From: Modestobacter altitudinis
Lineage (GTDB): Bacteria > Actinomycetota > Actinomycetes > Mycobacteriales > Geodermatophilaceae
DNA length: 35,788 bases
NCBI RefSeq assembly: GCF_005930475.1
Contig: NZ_SJEW01000050.1
Coordinates: forward strand, 1-35,788
Direction of reading: 5' to 3'
The position numbers were made by a program, and so were the translations under genes. Each line of letters begins with the position of its first letter. Within the stretch, counting starts at the first letter, position 1. Below, one piece after another: positions 1-8,181 of the stretch. The notes under the pieces were generated by a model, which did not search any database, was not told the DNA's origin, and saw only the letters and a list, made by a program, of their open reading frames with translations.

Positions 1-403
1 CACCCGCCCCGCCCCGCCGGCGGGACATCAGCTGCGCCGCGCGCCGGGCGCACAGCACCACGCCGAGCAGGTTCACCTCCAGCACCTGCCGGACGACGTC
101 CACCGGGGTGTCGGCCAGGTCGCCCAGGTGCGCCGTCACGCCGGCGTTCGCGACCAGCCCGGTCACCGCCCCGAGCTCACCGGCCGCGGCGAAGAGGGCG
201 TCGACGTCGTCGGGGTCGGTGACGTCGGCGCGGACGGCGACCGCCCGCACACCGCGGGCCACGGCGTCGGCCACCACGGCCCGGGCCTCGGCGGAGCCGG
301 TGCGGTGGCCGACGACCACGTCGTGGCCGCGGTCGGCGAGGGCGCGGACGGTGGCGGCGCCGATCCCCCGGCTGCCGCCGGTGACCAGGGTGAGAGGAGG
401 CAC
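1..403 (-). CDS. SDR family oxidoreductase, N-terminal part (runs off the left edge)
   Basis: This is the N-terminal ~134 residues of a short-chain dehydrogenase/reductase; the C-terminus, including the YxxxK catalytic pair, lies outside the window. The Rossmann nucleotide-binding motif TGGSRGIG sits within the first 15 residues. It is followed by a D-V pair after the third strand (ADVTD) and by the NAG motif (LVANAGV), the order typical of classical SDRs, which use NAD(P)(H) on alcohols or ketones. The GTG start at 403 is preceded by CAGGAT at 416-411 with a 7-base spacer and a GTGACA-like -35 about 18 bases further upstream, so the mRNA is probably leaderless. It is divergent from the next gene. 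The substrate cannot be told. Confidence 0.85.
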   Translation of the reverse strand, partial: MPPLTLVTGGSRGIGAATVRALADRGHDVVVGHRTGSAEARAVVADAVARGVRAVAVRADVTDPDDVDALFAAAGELGAVTGLVANAGVTAHLGDLADTPVDVVRQVLEVNLLGVVLCARRAAQLMSRRRGGAG

Positions 404-463
404 GGGGCCGATCCTGGGCCCGGGTCCCCCGGACTGTCACACCCGCCCGGCAGACTCCCCGGC
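404..463. promoter_or_regulatory. Divergent promoter region, two leaderless-type -10 boxes
   Basis: The 60 bases between the SDR gene and the next gene carry one -10-like hexamer for each direction. CAGGAT (rc of 411-416) lies 7 bases before the SDR GTG. CAGACT (451-456) lies 7 bases before the GTG at 464. Neither start has a purine-rich ribosome-binding site, which fits transcription beginning at or next to the start codon. Confidence 0.45.
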
Positions 464-1063
464 GTGGCACACCCCTCCGAAGCCGTCGTGCGGCGGCTGC
501 ACCCGCTGCTGGTCGAGGTGCGGGACGCACTGCTGCGCGGCCTGGCCGTCAGCCGGGCCATCCACGCCACCCACGACTGGCAGCCCACCGCCGACCGCCA
601 CCTCGACCACCAGCTGGTCCGCCGGGAGGCGATGGAGCGGCTGCGGCCCTACGCCGAGCACGTCGACCACCCGTTCGGCACCCAGCTCGAGCTGCTCGAG
701 CCCGGCAACGACAACCTCGGCCTGCCGATGAGCGGCCTCATCCTGCGCACGCCCACCGAGGTGCTGCGGGTGTGGCACTCCGAGGACGGCGAGCTGCCGG
801 CCGCCGACACCCACGGGCTGCGGCACTTCTACTCCCAGGCGCCCACCGCCCAGCTGCGGCTCCAGCTGGCCGTCGACGCCGTCCCCGGCGACCCGGCCCG
901 CCGCGAGCACCTCGCGCTGCTCTGGGCCGACTCGCGCACTCCCGGCCGCGACCCGGAGCTGGTCCGCTTCGACCTCGTCCGGCCGCGCGGCTCCAGCGGG
1001 CGGCGGGTCGACGTCGACTGGCACGTGGGCCTGCTCGACCGGCTGCGCAGCACCGCCGCCTGA
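464..1063 (+). CDS. Conserved hypothetical protein, 199 aa
   Basis: I do not recognise a named family. The predicted protein is soluble, with no signal peptide or membrane segment. The N-terminal half looks helical and rich in His and Arg (paired helices around residues 1-70). A segment with GNDNLGLPMSGLILRTPTEVLRVW near residues 80-105 has the hydrophobic rhythm of beta strands. Codon use and third-position GC match the neighbours. The reading frame is open further upstream, but the GTG at 464 is preferred because a CAGACT -10-like box ends 7 bases before it and because upstream extension would run into the divergent SDR gene. No partner gene suggests a role. Confidence 0.75.
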   Translation: MAHPSEAVVRRLHPLLVEVRDALLRGLAVSRAIHATHDWQPTADRHLDHQLVRREAMERLRPYAEHVDHPFGTQLELLEPGNDNLGLPMSGLILRTPTEVLRVWHSEDGELPAADTHGLRHFYSQAPTAQLRLQLAVDAVPGDPARREHLALLWADSRTPGRDPELVRFDLVRPRGSSGRRVDVDWHVGLLDRLRSTAA

Positions 1064-1111
1064 CCGCTCCCGGCGACCCCGCGCGCCGTCCGCGGGACCC
1101 CGGTCAGCAGA

Positions 1112-1960
1112 ATGGCCGCCGTGGTGCACAGAGGCAGGCAAGTAGACCCAGGGATCGCCCGCTCGTGGCTGCTGGTCAACGGCGCCCGGACGGAGTTGTT
1201 CGACAGCGCACACGAGTCCCGTGCGGACCAGGTGGTGCTCGACATCGAGGACGCGGTGGACCCGGCCCGCAAGCCGGCCGCCCGCGAGGACGTGGTCGAG
1301 TACCTCTCCTCCGGCGAGAAGCGCGCCTGGGTGCGGATCAACGACCGGTCCACCGAGTTCTGGTCCGGCGACGTCGACGCCCTCAAGGGCCTGCCCGGCC
1401 TCGCCGGCGTGATGCTCGCCAAGACCGAGGCCGCCGAGCACGTCACCGAGACCAACGACCGGCTCGGCGGGGACACCCCGGTGCTCGCCCTGGTCGAGTC
1501 GGCGCTGGGCATCGAGGAGGCCGTGCGGATCGCCTCCGCCCGCGGCGCCTTCCGGCTCGCCTTCGGCAGCGGTGACTACCGCCGCGACACCGGCACCAGC
1601 GCCGACGACCTGGCGATGGCCTACCCGCGGTCGCGGCTGGTCATCGCCAGCCGGGTCGGCGGGCTCCCCGGCCCGATCGACGGCCCCACGGTGAGCACCA
1701 GCCACCCGGTGCTGCGCGAGCAGTCCGCCCTCACCGTCTCCCTCGGGCTGACCGGGAAGCTGTGCCTGGACATGGACCAGCTGCCGGTGATCAACGAGGT
1801 GATCAGCCCCGCCCCGTCGGACGTGGCGTGGGCCCAGGACTTCCTCGCCGACTTCGACGCCCGCGGACAGGTCATCCGGGACGGCAGCGACCTGCCGCGG
1901 CTCGGCCGCGCCCGCAAGATCGAGAAGCTGGCCACCGCCTTCGGCGTCGAGCCGAACTAA
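1112..1960 (+). CDS. CitE-like HpcH/HpaI aldolase/citrate lyase family protein
   Basis: The 282-residue protein has the TIM-barrel signature of CitE/CLYBL enzymes: SWLLVNGAR near the N-terminus, the metal-binding VVLDIEDAVDPARK around residue 43, an Arg-containing WVRIND strand, LALVESALGIEEA near residue 130 with the second acidic metal ligand, and LAFGSGDYRRDTG. Family members cleave or form C-C bonds of acyl-CoA substrates such as malyl-, citramalyl- or beta-methylmalyl-CoA using Mg2+. It stands alone, without citrate lyase alpha or gamma subunits, so a stand-alone CoA lyase or thioesterase-type role is likelier than citrate lyase. ATG 1112 is given; GTG 1121 is an in-frame alternative, 7 bases after CAGAAT (1108-1113). 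Its stop overlaps the convergent next gene by 4 bases. Confidence 0.85.
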   Translation: MAAVVHRGRQVDPGIARSWLLVNGARTELFDSAHESRADQVVLDIEDAVDPARKPAAREDVVEYLSSGEKRAWVRINDRSTEFWSGDVDALKGLPGLAGVMLAKTEAAEHVTETNDRLGGDTPVLALVESALGIEEAVRIASARGAFRLAFGSGDYRRDTGTSADDLAMAYPRSRLVIASRVGGLPGPIDGPTVSTSHPVLREQSALTVSLGLTGKLCLDMDQLPVINEVISPAPSDVAWAQDFLADFDARGQVIRDGSDLPRLGRARKIEKLATAFGVEPN

Positions 1961-2709
1961 GCAGTCGGGAGCTGGCCGGCCACCACCGTGCCGGCCAGCT
2001 CCTCGTCCGCGACCACCCGCGCGGTGAGCCCGGCCCGGGTCATGGCGGCCACCGTCGCCGGCGCCTGCGCGCCGCTGGTCTCGATCAGCAGCCACCCACC
2101 CGGGAACAGCCAGTCCGGGGCGCCCTCGGCCACCCGGCGCTGCACGTCCAGCCCGTCGTCCCCGCCGTCCAGGGCCGCCAGGGCCTCGTGGTCGCGGGCC
2201 TCCGGCGGCATCAGCGCGATCGCCCCGGTCGGCACGTAGGGCGCGTTGGCCACCAGCACGTCGACCCGGCCGCGCAGCGCGGCAGGCAGGGCCTCGTAGA
2301 GGTCCCCCCCGTACACCGAGCCCGCGCCGTTGCGCCGGGCGCAGTCCACCGCCACCGGGTCGACGTCCGCGGCGTGCAGCTCGACCGCGCCGACCGCGGC
2401 CGCGACGGCCACGCCCACCGCCCCGGTGCCGCAGCACAGGTCCAGGACGACCGACCCCGGGCGCGCCAGCGCCGCCGCCTCGCGCACCAGCAACCGGGTG
2501 CGCTGCCGGGGCACGAAGACCCCGGGCGCGACGGCGAACCGCAGGCCGCAGAACTCCGCCCAGCCCAGCACCTGCTCCAGCGGCTCCCCGGCCACCCGTC
2601 GGTCGACGAGCGCGTCGAGGTCCCCGCCGGCCTCCAGCAGCAGCGCTGCCTCGTCCTCGGCGAAGACGCAGCCAGCAGCACGCAGCCGGGCGACGACGGC
2701 GGCGCTCAC
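1957..2709 (-). CDS. Putative protein N5-glutamine methyltransferase (PrmC/HemK-related)
   Basis: The 250-residue protein has the PrmC layout. A short helical N-terminal domain contains [17 protein letters not shown] and [11 protein letters not shown], the family's pre-catalytic segments. A SAM-binding Rossmann fold follows, with [11 protein letters not shown] around residue 91, an acidic end of strand 2 ([16 protein letters not shown]), and the motif NAPYVPTGA near residue 155. PrmC itself normally has NPPY; the NAPYVP variant is what I associate with a PrmC-related actinobacterial subfamily whose target is not established. It likely methylates a Gln side chain, but the substrate is inferred only from the family. 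The start overlaps the stop of the upstream DUF1445 gene by 4 bases, suggesting translational coupling. Confidence 0.85.
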   Translation of the reverse strand: MSAAVVARLRAAGCVFAEDEAALLLEAGGDLDALVDRRVAGEPLEQVLGWAEFCGLRFAVAPGVFVPRQRTRLLVREAAALARPGSVVLDLCCGTGAVGVAVAAAVGAVELHAADVDPVAVDCARRNGAGSVYGGDLYEALPAALRGRVDVLVANAPYVPTGAIALMPPEARDHEALAALDGGDDGLDVQRRVAEGAPDWLFPGGWLLIETSGAQAPATVAAMTRAGLTARVVADEELAGTVVAGQLPTA

Positions 2710-3533
2710 GCCTGCCGGTAGACCGCGTCGGGCACGTCGGTGATGAACATGTGCCCGGGCGCGTGCGTGATCGCGAAGGGCGGTCGGGAGGCCATCAGGG
2801 CCGCCTGCGGCGTGACCCCGCAGGCCCAGAACACCGGGACGTCACCGTCCTCGCTCTCGACCGGGTCGCCGAAGTCGGGCCGCCCGATGTCGGGGATGCC
2901 CAGGGACGACGGCGAGCCGACGTGCACGGGCGCCCCGTGCACCTGCGGCATCCGGGCGGTGACCTGGACCGCCGTGGCGACCAGGTGGCCGGGGACCGGC
3001 CGCATCGAGACCACCAGCGGACCGGCGAGCCGCCCGGCGGGGCGGCACAGGCGGTCGGTGCGGTACATCGACACGTTGCACCCCTGCTCGAGGTTGCGCA
3101 CCGGCACCCCGGCGTCGAGCAGCGCCGTCTCGAAGCTGAAGCTGCAGCCGATGAGGAAGGCGACCAGGTCGTCGGTCCACAGGTCGGTGACGTCGGTGGG
3201 CTCGTCGGCCAGCTCCCCGTCGCGCCAGACCCGGTACCGCGGCAGGTCAGTGCGCAGGTCGGCGCCGGCCGCCAGCGCGGTGCGGTAGGACCCGGGGTCG
3301 GTCACGTCCAGCAGCGGCACCGGCTGCGGGTTGCGCTGGCCGAACAGCAGCATGTCCCAGGCCCAGTCCCGTGGGAGGACCACGAGGTTGGCCTGGGTGG
3401 AGCCCGGCGCCTCCCCGGAGCTGGGCACCGCGAGACCGGCCCGGTAGCGCGCCCGCGCGTCGGCGGGAGTGCGGCGGGCGACCGGGTCCGTACCGGTGGT
3501 GACGGTGGTGGCCGGGACAGCAGTGGTGGTCAT
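2706..3533 (-). CDS. DUF1445 / D-glutamate cyclase family protein (YcsI-like)
   Basis: The 275-residue protein matches the YcsI/DUF1445 family in length and motifs: [22 protein letters not shown] early, [22 protein letters not shown] in the middle, and a C-terminal segment with [11 protein letters not shown] followed by [12 protein letters not shown]. Family members are called D-glutamate cyclases or putative hydro-lyases; the characterised activity forms 5-oxo-D-proline from D-glutamate with loss of water. It diverges from an NRAMP-like/pxpABC operon, the same association as ycsI with ycsG-ycsF-kipI-kipA in Bacillus, which supports a role in 5-oxoproline metabolism. The ATG at 3533 has a good GGGAGG ribosome-binding site. 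A TAGGGT box in the intergenic region could be its -10. Confidence 0.88.
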   Translation of the reverse strand: MTTTAVPATTVTTGTDPVARRTPADARARYRAGLAVPSSGEAPGSTQANLVVLPRDWAWDMLLFGQRNPQPVPLLDVTDPGSYRTALAAGADLRTDLPRYRVWRDGELADEPTDVTDLWTDDLVAFLIGCSFSFETALLDAGVPVRNLEQGCNVSMYRTDRLCRPAGRLAGPLVVSMRPVPGHLVATAVQVTARMPQVHGAPVHVGSPSSLGIPDIGRPDFGDPVESEDGDVPVFWACGVTPQAALMASRPPFAITHAPGHMFITDVPDAVYRQA

Positions 3534-3646
3534 CGGAGACCTCCCTCGGATTGCCGGAGGACGTGCACGACCCTACGGTCGATCACCACCAGGCAACAGC
3601 GCAGTTCCCGGATCCGCCACCGGCCCGCAGGAACCCTGGAGCGCCC
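3534..3646. promoter_or_regulatory. Divergent promoter region of the 5-oxoproline module
   Basis: The 113 bases separate the DUF1445 gene from the transporter-pxpABC operon and presumably hold both promoters. On the minus strand TAGGGT (about 3570-3575) is a -10 candidate. On the plus strand the overlapping TACGGT is one. Because these hexamers overlap, the two promoters may compete. Ribosome-binding sites are visible at both ends (GGGAGG toward 3533 and GGAG toward 3647). No clear operator dyad or metal riboswitch was recognised. Confidence 0.35.
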
Positions 3647-4897
3647 ATGTCACACACCCCGGACCAGCCCGCCACCCAGACCGGCACGGCGCCGCCCGGC
3701 GGCCGGCTGGCCACGAGCACCCGCTCGACCCTGCTCGGCGCCATGTTCCTGATGGCCACCTCGGCCATCGGCCCGGGCTTCATCACCCAGACCACGACCT
3801 TCACCGTGCAGCTGGGCGCGGCGTTCGCCTTCGCGATCGTCATCTCGATCCTGGTCGACATCGCCCTGCAGCTGAACGTCTGGCGGGTCATCGGGATCAG
3901 CGGCCGGCGCGCCCAGGAGCTGGGCAACCTGGTCGCCCCCGGGCTCGGCTGGGTGATGGCCGGCTTCCTGCTGGTCGGCGGGCTGGTGTTCAACATCGGC
4001 AACGTCGCCGGCTCCGGACTGGGGCTGGACGCGATGCTGGGGCTGGACCCGAAGCTCGGCGGGGCGCTCTCCGCGGTCATCGCCATCGGCATCTTCCTGA
4101 GCAAGAAGGCAGGGGTGGCGGTCGACCGCATCGTCGTCGTCCTCGGCCTGGCGATGATCCTGCTGACCGCCTACATCGCGATCACCTCGGGCCCGCCGGT
4201 CGGGCAGGCGCTGCGGAACGTCGTCCTCCCCGAGGAGGTCGACGTCCTGGCCATCACCACCCTGGTCGGCGGCACGATCGGCGGGTACATCGTCTACGCC
4301 GGCGCCCACCGGCTGCTCGACTCCGGCGTGACCGGCCCCGCGCACGTCCGGGACATCACCCGCGGCTCGGTCACCGGCATCCTGATCACCGCCGTCATGC
4401 GCGTCGTGCTCTTCCTCGCCATCCTCGGTGTCGTCACCGGCGGCGCCGCCCTGGACCCGGACAACCAGGCGGCGTCGGCGTTCGAGCAGGCCGCCGGCGA
4501 GGTCGGGCTGCGGGTGTTCGGCATCGTGCTGTGGGCCGCGGCCATCACCAGCGTCATCGGCGCCTCCTACACGTCGGTCTCCTTCATCACCTCCCGGACC
4601 AGGACCAGCGACCGCACCCGCACGCTGATGGTGGTCGGGTTCATCGCGGTCACCACGCTGGCCTACCTGCTGATCGGCACCGCCCCCACGACGCTGCTGG
4701 TGTTCGCCGGCGCCTTCAACGGGCTGCTGCTGCCCATCGGCATCGCCGTCCTGCTGTGGGTCGCCACCCGGCGCACCGACCTGCTGAACGGCTACCGCTA
4801 CCCACGCTGGCTGCTGGCGATCGGCTGGCTCGCTTGGCTGCTCACCCTGTACCTGGCGGTCAACTCCGTCCGCCCGGTGATCGAGCTCTTCTCGTGA
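3647..4897 (+). CDS. NRAMP-related transporter of the YcsG type
   Basis: The 416-residue protein has about 11 hydrophobic membrane segments and the NRAMP-superfamily pattern, beginning with [19 protein letters not shown] in TM1. Canonical NRAMP metal carriers have DPGN in TM1 and MPH in TM6. Here the matching positions read GPGFITQT and [16 protein letters not shown], so the usual metal ligands are absent. Position as the first gene of an operon with pxpABC suggests uptake of 5-oxoproline or a related compound, or of a metal needed by the enzymes; the first is my inference. ATG 3647 follows a GGAG site and is preferred to the longer upstream frame, whose extra residues look non-coding. The next gene starts 14 bases downstream. 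Confidence 0.85.
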   Translation: MSHTPDQPATQTGTAPPGGRLATSTRSTLLGAMFLMATSAIGPGFITQTTTFTVQLGAAFAFAIVISILVDIALQLNVWRVIGISGRRAQELGNLVAPGLGWVMAGFLLVGGLVFNIGNVAGSGLGLDAMLGLDPKLGGALSAVIAIGIFLSKKAGVAVDRIVVVLGLAMILLTAYIAITSGPPVGQALRNVVLPEEVDVLAITTLVGGTIGGYIVYAGAHRLLDSGVTGPAHVRDITRGSVTGILITAVMRVVLFLAILGVVTGGAALDPDNQAASAFEQAAGEVGLRVFGIVLWAAAITSVIGASYTSVSFITSRTRTSDRTRTLMVVGFIAVTTLAYLLIGTAPTTLLVFAGAFNGLLLPIGIAVLLWVATRRTDLLNGYRYPRWLLAIGWLAWLLTLYLAVNSVRPVIELFS

Positions 4898-4911
4898 GGC
4901 AGGGTGGAGCC

Positions 4912-5664
4912 GTGGACCTGAACTCCGACCTCGGCGAGGGCTTCGGCCAGTGGACGCTCGGTGACGACGACGCGCTGCTGGGCGTGGTCACCAGCGCCAA
5001 CGTCGCGTGCGGCTTCCACGCGAGCGACGCCAGCATCATGCTGCGGGTCTGCGCGAAGGCCGTCGAGTCCGGCGTCGCCATCGGTGCGCAGGTCGGTTAC
5101 CGCGACCTGCCCGGCTTCGGCCGGCGGTTCATCGACATGGAGCCCGCGGCGCTGACCGCCGACGTCGTCTACCAGCTCGGCGCGCTGGAGGCCTTCGCCC
5201 GGATCGCCGGCGACCGGGTCCGCTACGTCAAACCGCACGGCGCGCTCTACAACGCGATCGTGCACCACGAGGAGCAGGCGGCTGCCGTCGTCGCGGCGGT
5301 CGTGGCCTACGACCGGACGCTGCCGGTGCTGGGGCTGCCGGGCAGCGTCTTCCTGGCGCAGGCCGCGGCCGCCGGGCTGACCACTGTCGCCGAGGCCTTC
5401 GCCGACCGCGCGTACACCCCTGAGGGCACGCTCGTCTCCCGTCGGCTGGACGGCGCCGTGCTGCACGACCCGGCCGAGATCGCCCGGCGGTGCGTGGCCA
5501 TGGCCACCGGCGACCTGATCGCCGACGTCGACGGTGGCCCGCTGGTCCTCACGCCGGAGTCGATCTGCGTGCACGGCGACACCCCCGGCGCGGTGGAGAT
5601 CGCCCGGCAGGTGCGCGAGGCCCTGACCACCGCGGGGGTCACCGTGGCCCCCTTCGCGCCCTGA
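4912..5664 (+). CDS. pxpA: 5-oxoprolinase subunit PxpA (LamB/YcsF family)
   Basis: The 250-residue protein has all the LamB/YcsF landmarks: [12 protein letters not shown] at the very N-terminus, [12 protein letters not shown] near residue 30, a [13 protein letters not shown] loop, [12 protein letters not shown] in the middle, [18 protein letters not shown], and [12 protein letters not shown] close to the C-terminus. PxpA works with PxpB and PxpC in the prokaryotic ATP-dependent 5-oxoprolinase, which opens 5-oxo-L-proline to L-glutamate in the cytosol. The GTG at 4912 is set by an AGGGTGGAG ribosome-binding region and by family length (about 250). The stop overlaps the pxpB ATG (TGATG), so the subunits are translationally coupled. 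Confidence 0.95.
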   Translation: MDLNSDLGEGFGQWTLGDDDALLGVVTSANVACGFHASDASIMLRVCAKAVESGVAIGAQVGYRDLPGFGRRFIDMEPAALTADVVYQLGALEAFARIAGDRVRYVKPHGALYNAIVHHEEQAAAVVAAVVAYDRTLPVLGLPGSVFLAQAAAAGLTTVAEAFADRAYTPEGTLVSRRLDGAVLHDPAEIARRCVAMATGDLIADVDGGPLVLTPESICVHGDTPGAVEIARQVREALTTAGVTVAPFAP

Positions 5665-6272
5665 TGCGGCTCCTGCCCAGCGGCAGCACCGCCCTGCTGG
5701 TCGAGCTGGACTCCCTCGACGACGTCCTCGGGCTGTACGCGGCGCTGGCCGCGGAGCCGCCGGCGGGCGTCGTCGACGTCGTCCCGGCGGCGCGGACGGT
5801 GCTGCTGGTCACCGACCCGGCCCGCACCACCCTGGCGGCGGTCGCCGACGCGGTGCGCCGGACCACGCCCCGTCCGGACGCCCGCGCCGACGGGGACTCC
5901 GTCAGCCTGCCGGTGCACTACGACGGCGCGGACCTCGCCGAGGCCGCCGACCTGCTGTCGATGTCGATCGATGAGCTGGTGCAGCGGCACACCGGAGCCG
6001 AGTGGACGGTCGCCTTCTGCGGCTTCTCGCCGGGCTTCGGCTACCTGGCCCAGCCCGGCGCCGGGTGGGAGGTGCCGCGCCGGTCCACCCCGCGCACCAG
6101 GGTCCCACCGGGCTCCGTGGCGCTCGCCGGGGAGTTCAGCGGCATCTACCCACGGGAGTCCCCCGGCGGCTGGCAGCTGATCGGGCGCACGGACGTGGCG
6201 GTCTTCGACCTGGACCGCGATCCGGCGGCCCTGCTCCGACCGGGCAACCGGGTGCGGTTCGAGGTCGCATGA
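5664..6272 (+). CDS. pxpB: 5-oxoprolinase subunit PxpB (KipI family)
   Basis: The 202-residue protein is a KipI/AHS1-domain protein. Its N-terminal half carries LLPSGSTALLVEL and the C-terminal cyclophilin-like half carries WTVAFCGFSPGFGYLAQ, followed by VPRRSTPRTRVPPGSVALAGEFSGIYP and SPGGWQLIGRTD, the hallmark run of the family. In Bacillus the homologue was first described as an inhibitor of the sporulation kinase KinA; with PxpA and PxpC it is part of the 5-oxoprolinase that recycles pyroglutamate to glutamate. The ATG shares a base with the pxpA stop, and its own stop overlaps the pxpC start (ATGA), as expected for subunits made in fixed ratio. Confidence 0.95.
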   Translation: MRLLPSGSTALLVELDSLDDVLGLYAALAAEPPAGVVDVVPAARTVLLVTDPARTTLAAVADAVRRTTPRPDARADGDSVSLPVHYDGADLAEAADLLSMSIDELVQRHTGAEWTVAFCGFSPGFGYLAQPGAGWEVPRRSTPRTRVPPGSVALAGEFSGIYPRESPGGWQLIGRTDVAVFDLDRDPAALLRPGNRVRFEVA

Positions 6273-7114
6273 AGACCCTCACCGTGCTGGCCACCGGGCC
6301 GCTCACGACCGTCCAGGACGAGGGGCGTCCCGGGCAGGCGGCACTGGGCATCGGGCGCTCCGGCGTCTGCGACCGCGCCTCGGCGGCGCTGGCGAACCGG
6401 CTGGTCGGCAACCCCCCGGACGCGGCGGTGCTCGAGGTGACGTTCGGCGGGCTGGCCGTGCGCGCCGGGTCCGACCTGCTCGTGGTCACCACCGGGGCGC
6501 GCTGCCCGGGTGCGCCGCACGCCGCACCGACGCTGCTCCGGGCCGGCGCGGAGCTGCGGCTCGGCGCCCCCGCCGGTGGACTGCGCAGCTACCTCGCCGT
6601 CCGCGGCGGCATCGCCGTCCCGCCGGTGCTCGGCTCCCGCGCCACCGACGTCCTCGCCGGGCTGGGCCCGCCCGTCGTCGCGCCCGGCGACGTGCTGCCG
6701 GTGGGCCCGCCGACCTCCCCGCCGGCCGGGGTGGACCTCGCCCCGGTGGCCGACCCGCCTGCGGGGGCGGTGACCGTCGCGGTGCTGCCCGGGCCGCGCG
6801 CCGACTGGTTCGGCGCCGCCGGCTGGTCGGGCCTGGTCGGGCGGCCCTGGACCGTCAGCAGCGACAGCAACCGGGTCGGCGTGCGGCTGGACGGCGTCCC
6901 GCTGGACCGGGTGCGCGCCGGCGAGCTGCCCAGCGAGGGCATGGTGCGCGGCGCGCTGCAGGTGCCACCGGCCGGCACCCCGGTGCTCTTCCTCGCCGAC
7001 CACCCGGTCACCGGCGGCTACCCGGTGATCGGCTACGTGGTGGACGCCGACGTGGACCGGTGCGCCCAGCTCCGGCCCGGCCAGACGCTGCGGCTGCGCG
7101 GGAGCCGGGCATGA
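6269..7114 (+). CDS. pxpC: 5-oxoprolinase subunit PxpC (KipA / biotin-dependent carboxyltransferase-like)
   Basis: The 281-residue protein belongs to the KipA/AHS2 family: ATGPLTTVQDEGRPG at the N-terminus, GVCDRASAALANRLVGNP, AVLEVTFGGL, SYLAVRGGIAVPPVLGSRATD in the centre, and a C-terminal SDSNRVGVRLDG, SEGMVRGALQVPPAGTPVLFLADHPVTGGYPVIGYV. It is the partner of PxpB in the ATP-dependent 5-oxoprolinase complex. Homologous domains occur fused in urea amidolyase, but no biotin or allophanate module is present here, which supports the 5-oxoprolinase assignment. It starts inside the pxpB stop (ATGA), and its own stop overlaps the ATG of the next membrane-protein gene in the same way. Confidence 0.95.
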   Translation: MKTLTVLATGPLTTVQDEGRPGQAALGIGRSGVCDRASAALANRLVGNPPDAAVLEVTFGGLAVRAGSDLLVVTTGARCPGAPHAAPTLLRAGAELRLGAPAGGLRSYLAVRGGIAVPPVLGSRATDVLAGLGPPVVAPGDVLPVGPPTSPPAGVDLAPVADPPAGAVTVAVLPGPRADWFGAAGWSGLVGRPWTVSSDSNRVGVRLDGVPLDRVRAGELPSEGMVRGALQVPPAGTPVLFLADHPVTGGYPVIGYVVDADVDRCAQLRPGQTLRLRGSRA

Positions 7115-7836
7115 GCGAGAGCACGGGATCGATCGGGTCGGCCAACGACTCGACAGCCCGACCGCCCGCGGCGCCGCGCCGGCGGGCGGTCGGGCTGCAG
7201 GTCGCCGCCGCGGTGACCGCCGGCTTGGCCGTCGTGGCGCCCATCCAGGACATCTACTCGATCCGCTGGGACATCGGCGTGGCCGTGCAGAGCTACCGGG
7301 TCACCGGCTGGGGCGCGACCCAGCACTTCTCCGGACAGGCCGACATCGCCGTGTCCGCCACGCGCATCGCCATCCCGTTCCTGGTCGGCGCCGTGCTGCT
7401 CACTGCCGGGATGCTGGCCTGGTCGGTGCCGCGGCGGGGCTCGGTGGCCCCTCTGCTGGTGCTCGCCGGAGCGGCCGTCACCGCGGGCGCCGCGCTGACG
7501 GTCTACCTCGACTACCAGGCAGCCGTTGCCCAGGCGGCGATGTCGCCGGAGGTGACGACCGCCGTGACCGTGCACACCGGCGGATGGCTCATCGGGGGGG
7601 CAGGTGCGACGGCGCTGGCGGCCGCGCTGCTGGCCGGCTGGACGGCGCGGCCGCTGCCTGCCGGTACGACCCCGGTCGGGACCACCTCCGCACCGGTGCC
7701 GACGGCCCCGTCGGCGGACGGCACCGAGGTCCCCGCGGCCGACCCGGTCGTTGCGCCCGAGGAGCCGCCCCCTGCCCCGCCCACGTGGTCCCCGGCCGAC
7801 TTCCAGCGGCCACCTCCCGGAGCGGGCCCCGGCTGA
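7111..7836 (+). CDS. Hypothetical membrane protein with Pro-rich tail
   Basis: The 241-residue protein begins with a Ser/Arg-rich cytoplasmic stretch and then has four hydrophobic segments, at about residues 28-48, 88-105, 113-130 and 153-178. A low-complexity tail of about 60 residues is rich in Pro, Thr and Ala. No family was recognised. ATG 7111 overlaps the pxpC stop (ATGA); a longer in-frame start at 7060 would lie well inside pxpC and is less likely. The coupling makes it formally the last gene of the 5-oxoproline operon, but membrane proteins of this look are common in actinobacteria and it may simply be carried along. Confidence 0.7.
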   Translation: MSESTGSIGSANDSTARPPAAPRRRAVGLQVAAAVTAGLAVVAPIQDIYSIRWDIGVAVQSYRVTGWGATQHFSGQADIAVSATRIAIPFLVGAVLLTAGMLAWSVPRRGSVAPLLVLAGAAVTAGAALTVYLDYQAAVAQAAMSPEVTTAVTVHTGGWLIGGAGATALAAALLAGWTARPLPAGTTPVGTTSAPVPTAPSADGTEVPAADPVVAPEEPPPAPPTWSPADFQRPPPGAGPG

Positions 7837-7922
7837 CCGAGCTGGGTGCGCCTGGACGGCACACCGCCCGGTTGACTCGTGTCCCCAAGACCGCTCGCGG
7901 TCCCGTGCGCGGAGGAGACCCG

Positions 7923-8141
7923 GTGTCCCGCTCGGCCGACGTCCGCAGCCCGCTGCTCCGGAGCAAGCTGCTGGTCCCGCCGGTACCGGCCACCCTGGTC
8001 CCGCGGCCCCGGCTGACCGGGCGCCTCGATGCCGCTCACCGCCGAGCAGGTCGTGGAGCAGCAGCTGCACCAGGCGACGCCGCACGTCGACCGCATCCCC
8101 GCCGAGGGGCCGGTCAGGTCCTGCGGTTCCGCACCCGCTGA
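7923..8141 (+). pseudogene. Truncated MalT/LuxR-type regulator, 5' remnant
   Basis: A strong ribosome-binding site (GGAGGAG, 7911-7917) and GTG at 7923 open a frame. Its first ~37 residues contain PLLRSKLLVPPVPATLVPRPR and LTGRLDA, the standard N-terminus of large (about 900-residue) ATP-dependent LuxR/MalT-like activators. In intact members a P-loop (GFGKTT) should follow directly. Here homology stops at about 8030 and the frame continues into an out-of-frame copy of the neighbouring hydrolase sequence, ending at 8141. It therefore lacks the ATPase, TPR and HTH domains and is a dead fragment. The 8142-8181 stretch before the hydrolase shows nothing recognisable. Confidence 0.7.
8035..8109 (+). 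repeat. 75-bp direct copy of hydrolase interior (copy 1)
   Basis: This stretch matches 8683-8757, inside the alpha/beta-hydrolase gene, at 71 of 75 bases in the same orientation, about 650 bp apart. It begins CTCACCGCCGAGCAGGTC and ends GCCGAGGGG. It abuts the point where the MalT-like fragment loses homology, so it marks the junction of a rearrangement rather than a functional element. Confidence 0.9.
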
Positions 8142-8181
8142 CGTCTGGACGCGGCGGCGGTCGGACCGGTAGACCTCGTGG

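Noticed and set aside
3534-3646. A metal-responsive riboswitch or regulator site before the NRAMP-like gene
   Set aside because: No conserved riboswitch motif or convincing dyad could be seen in the 113 bases, and the carrier itself lacks the metal-site motifs.
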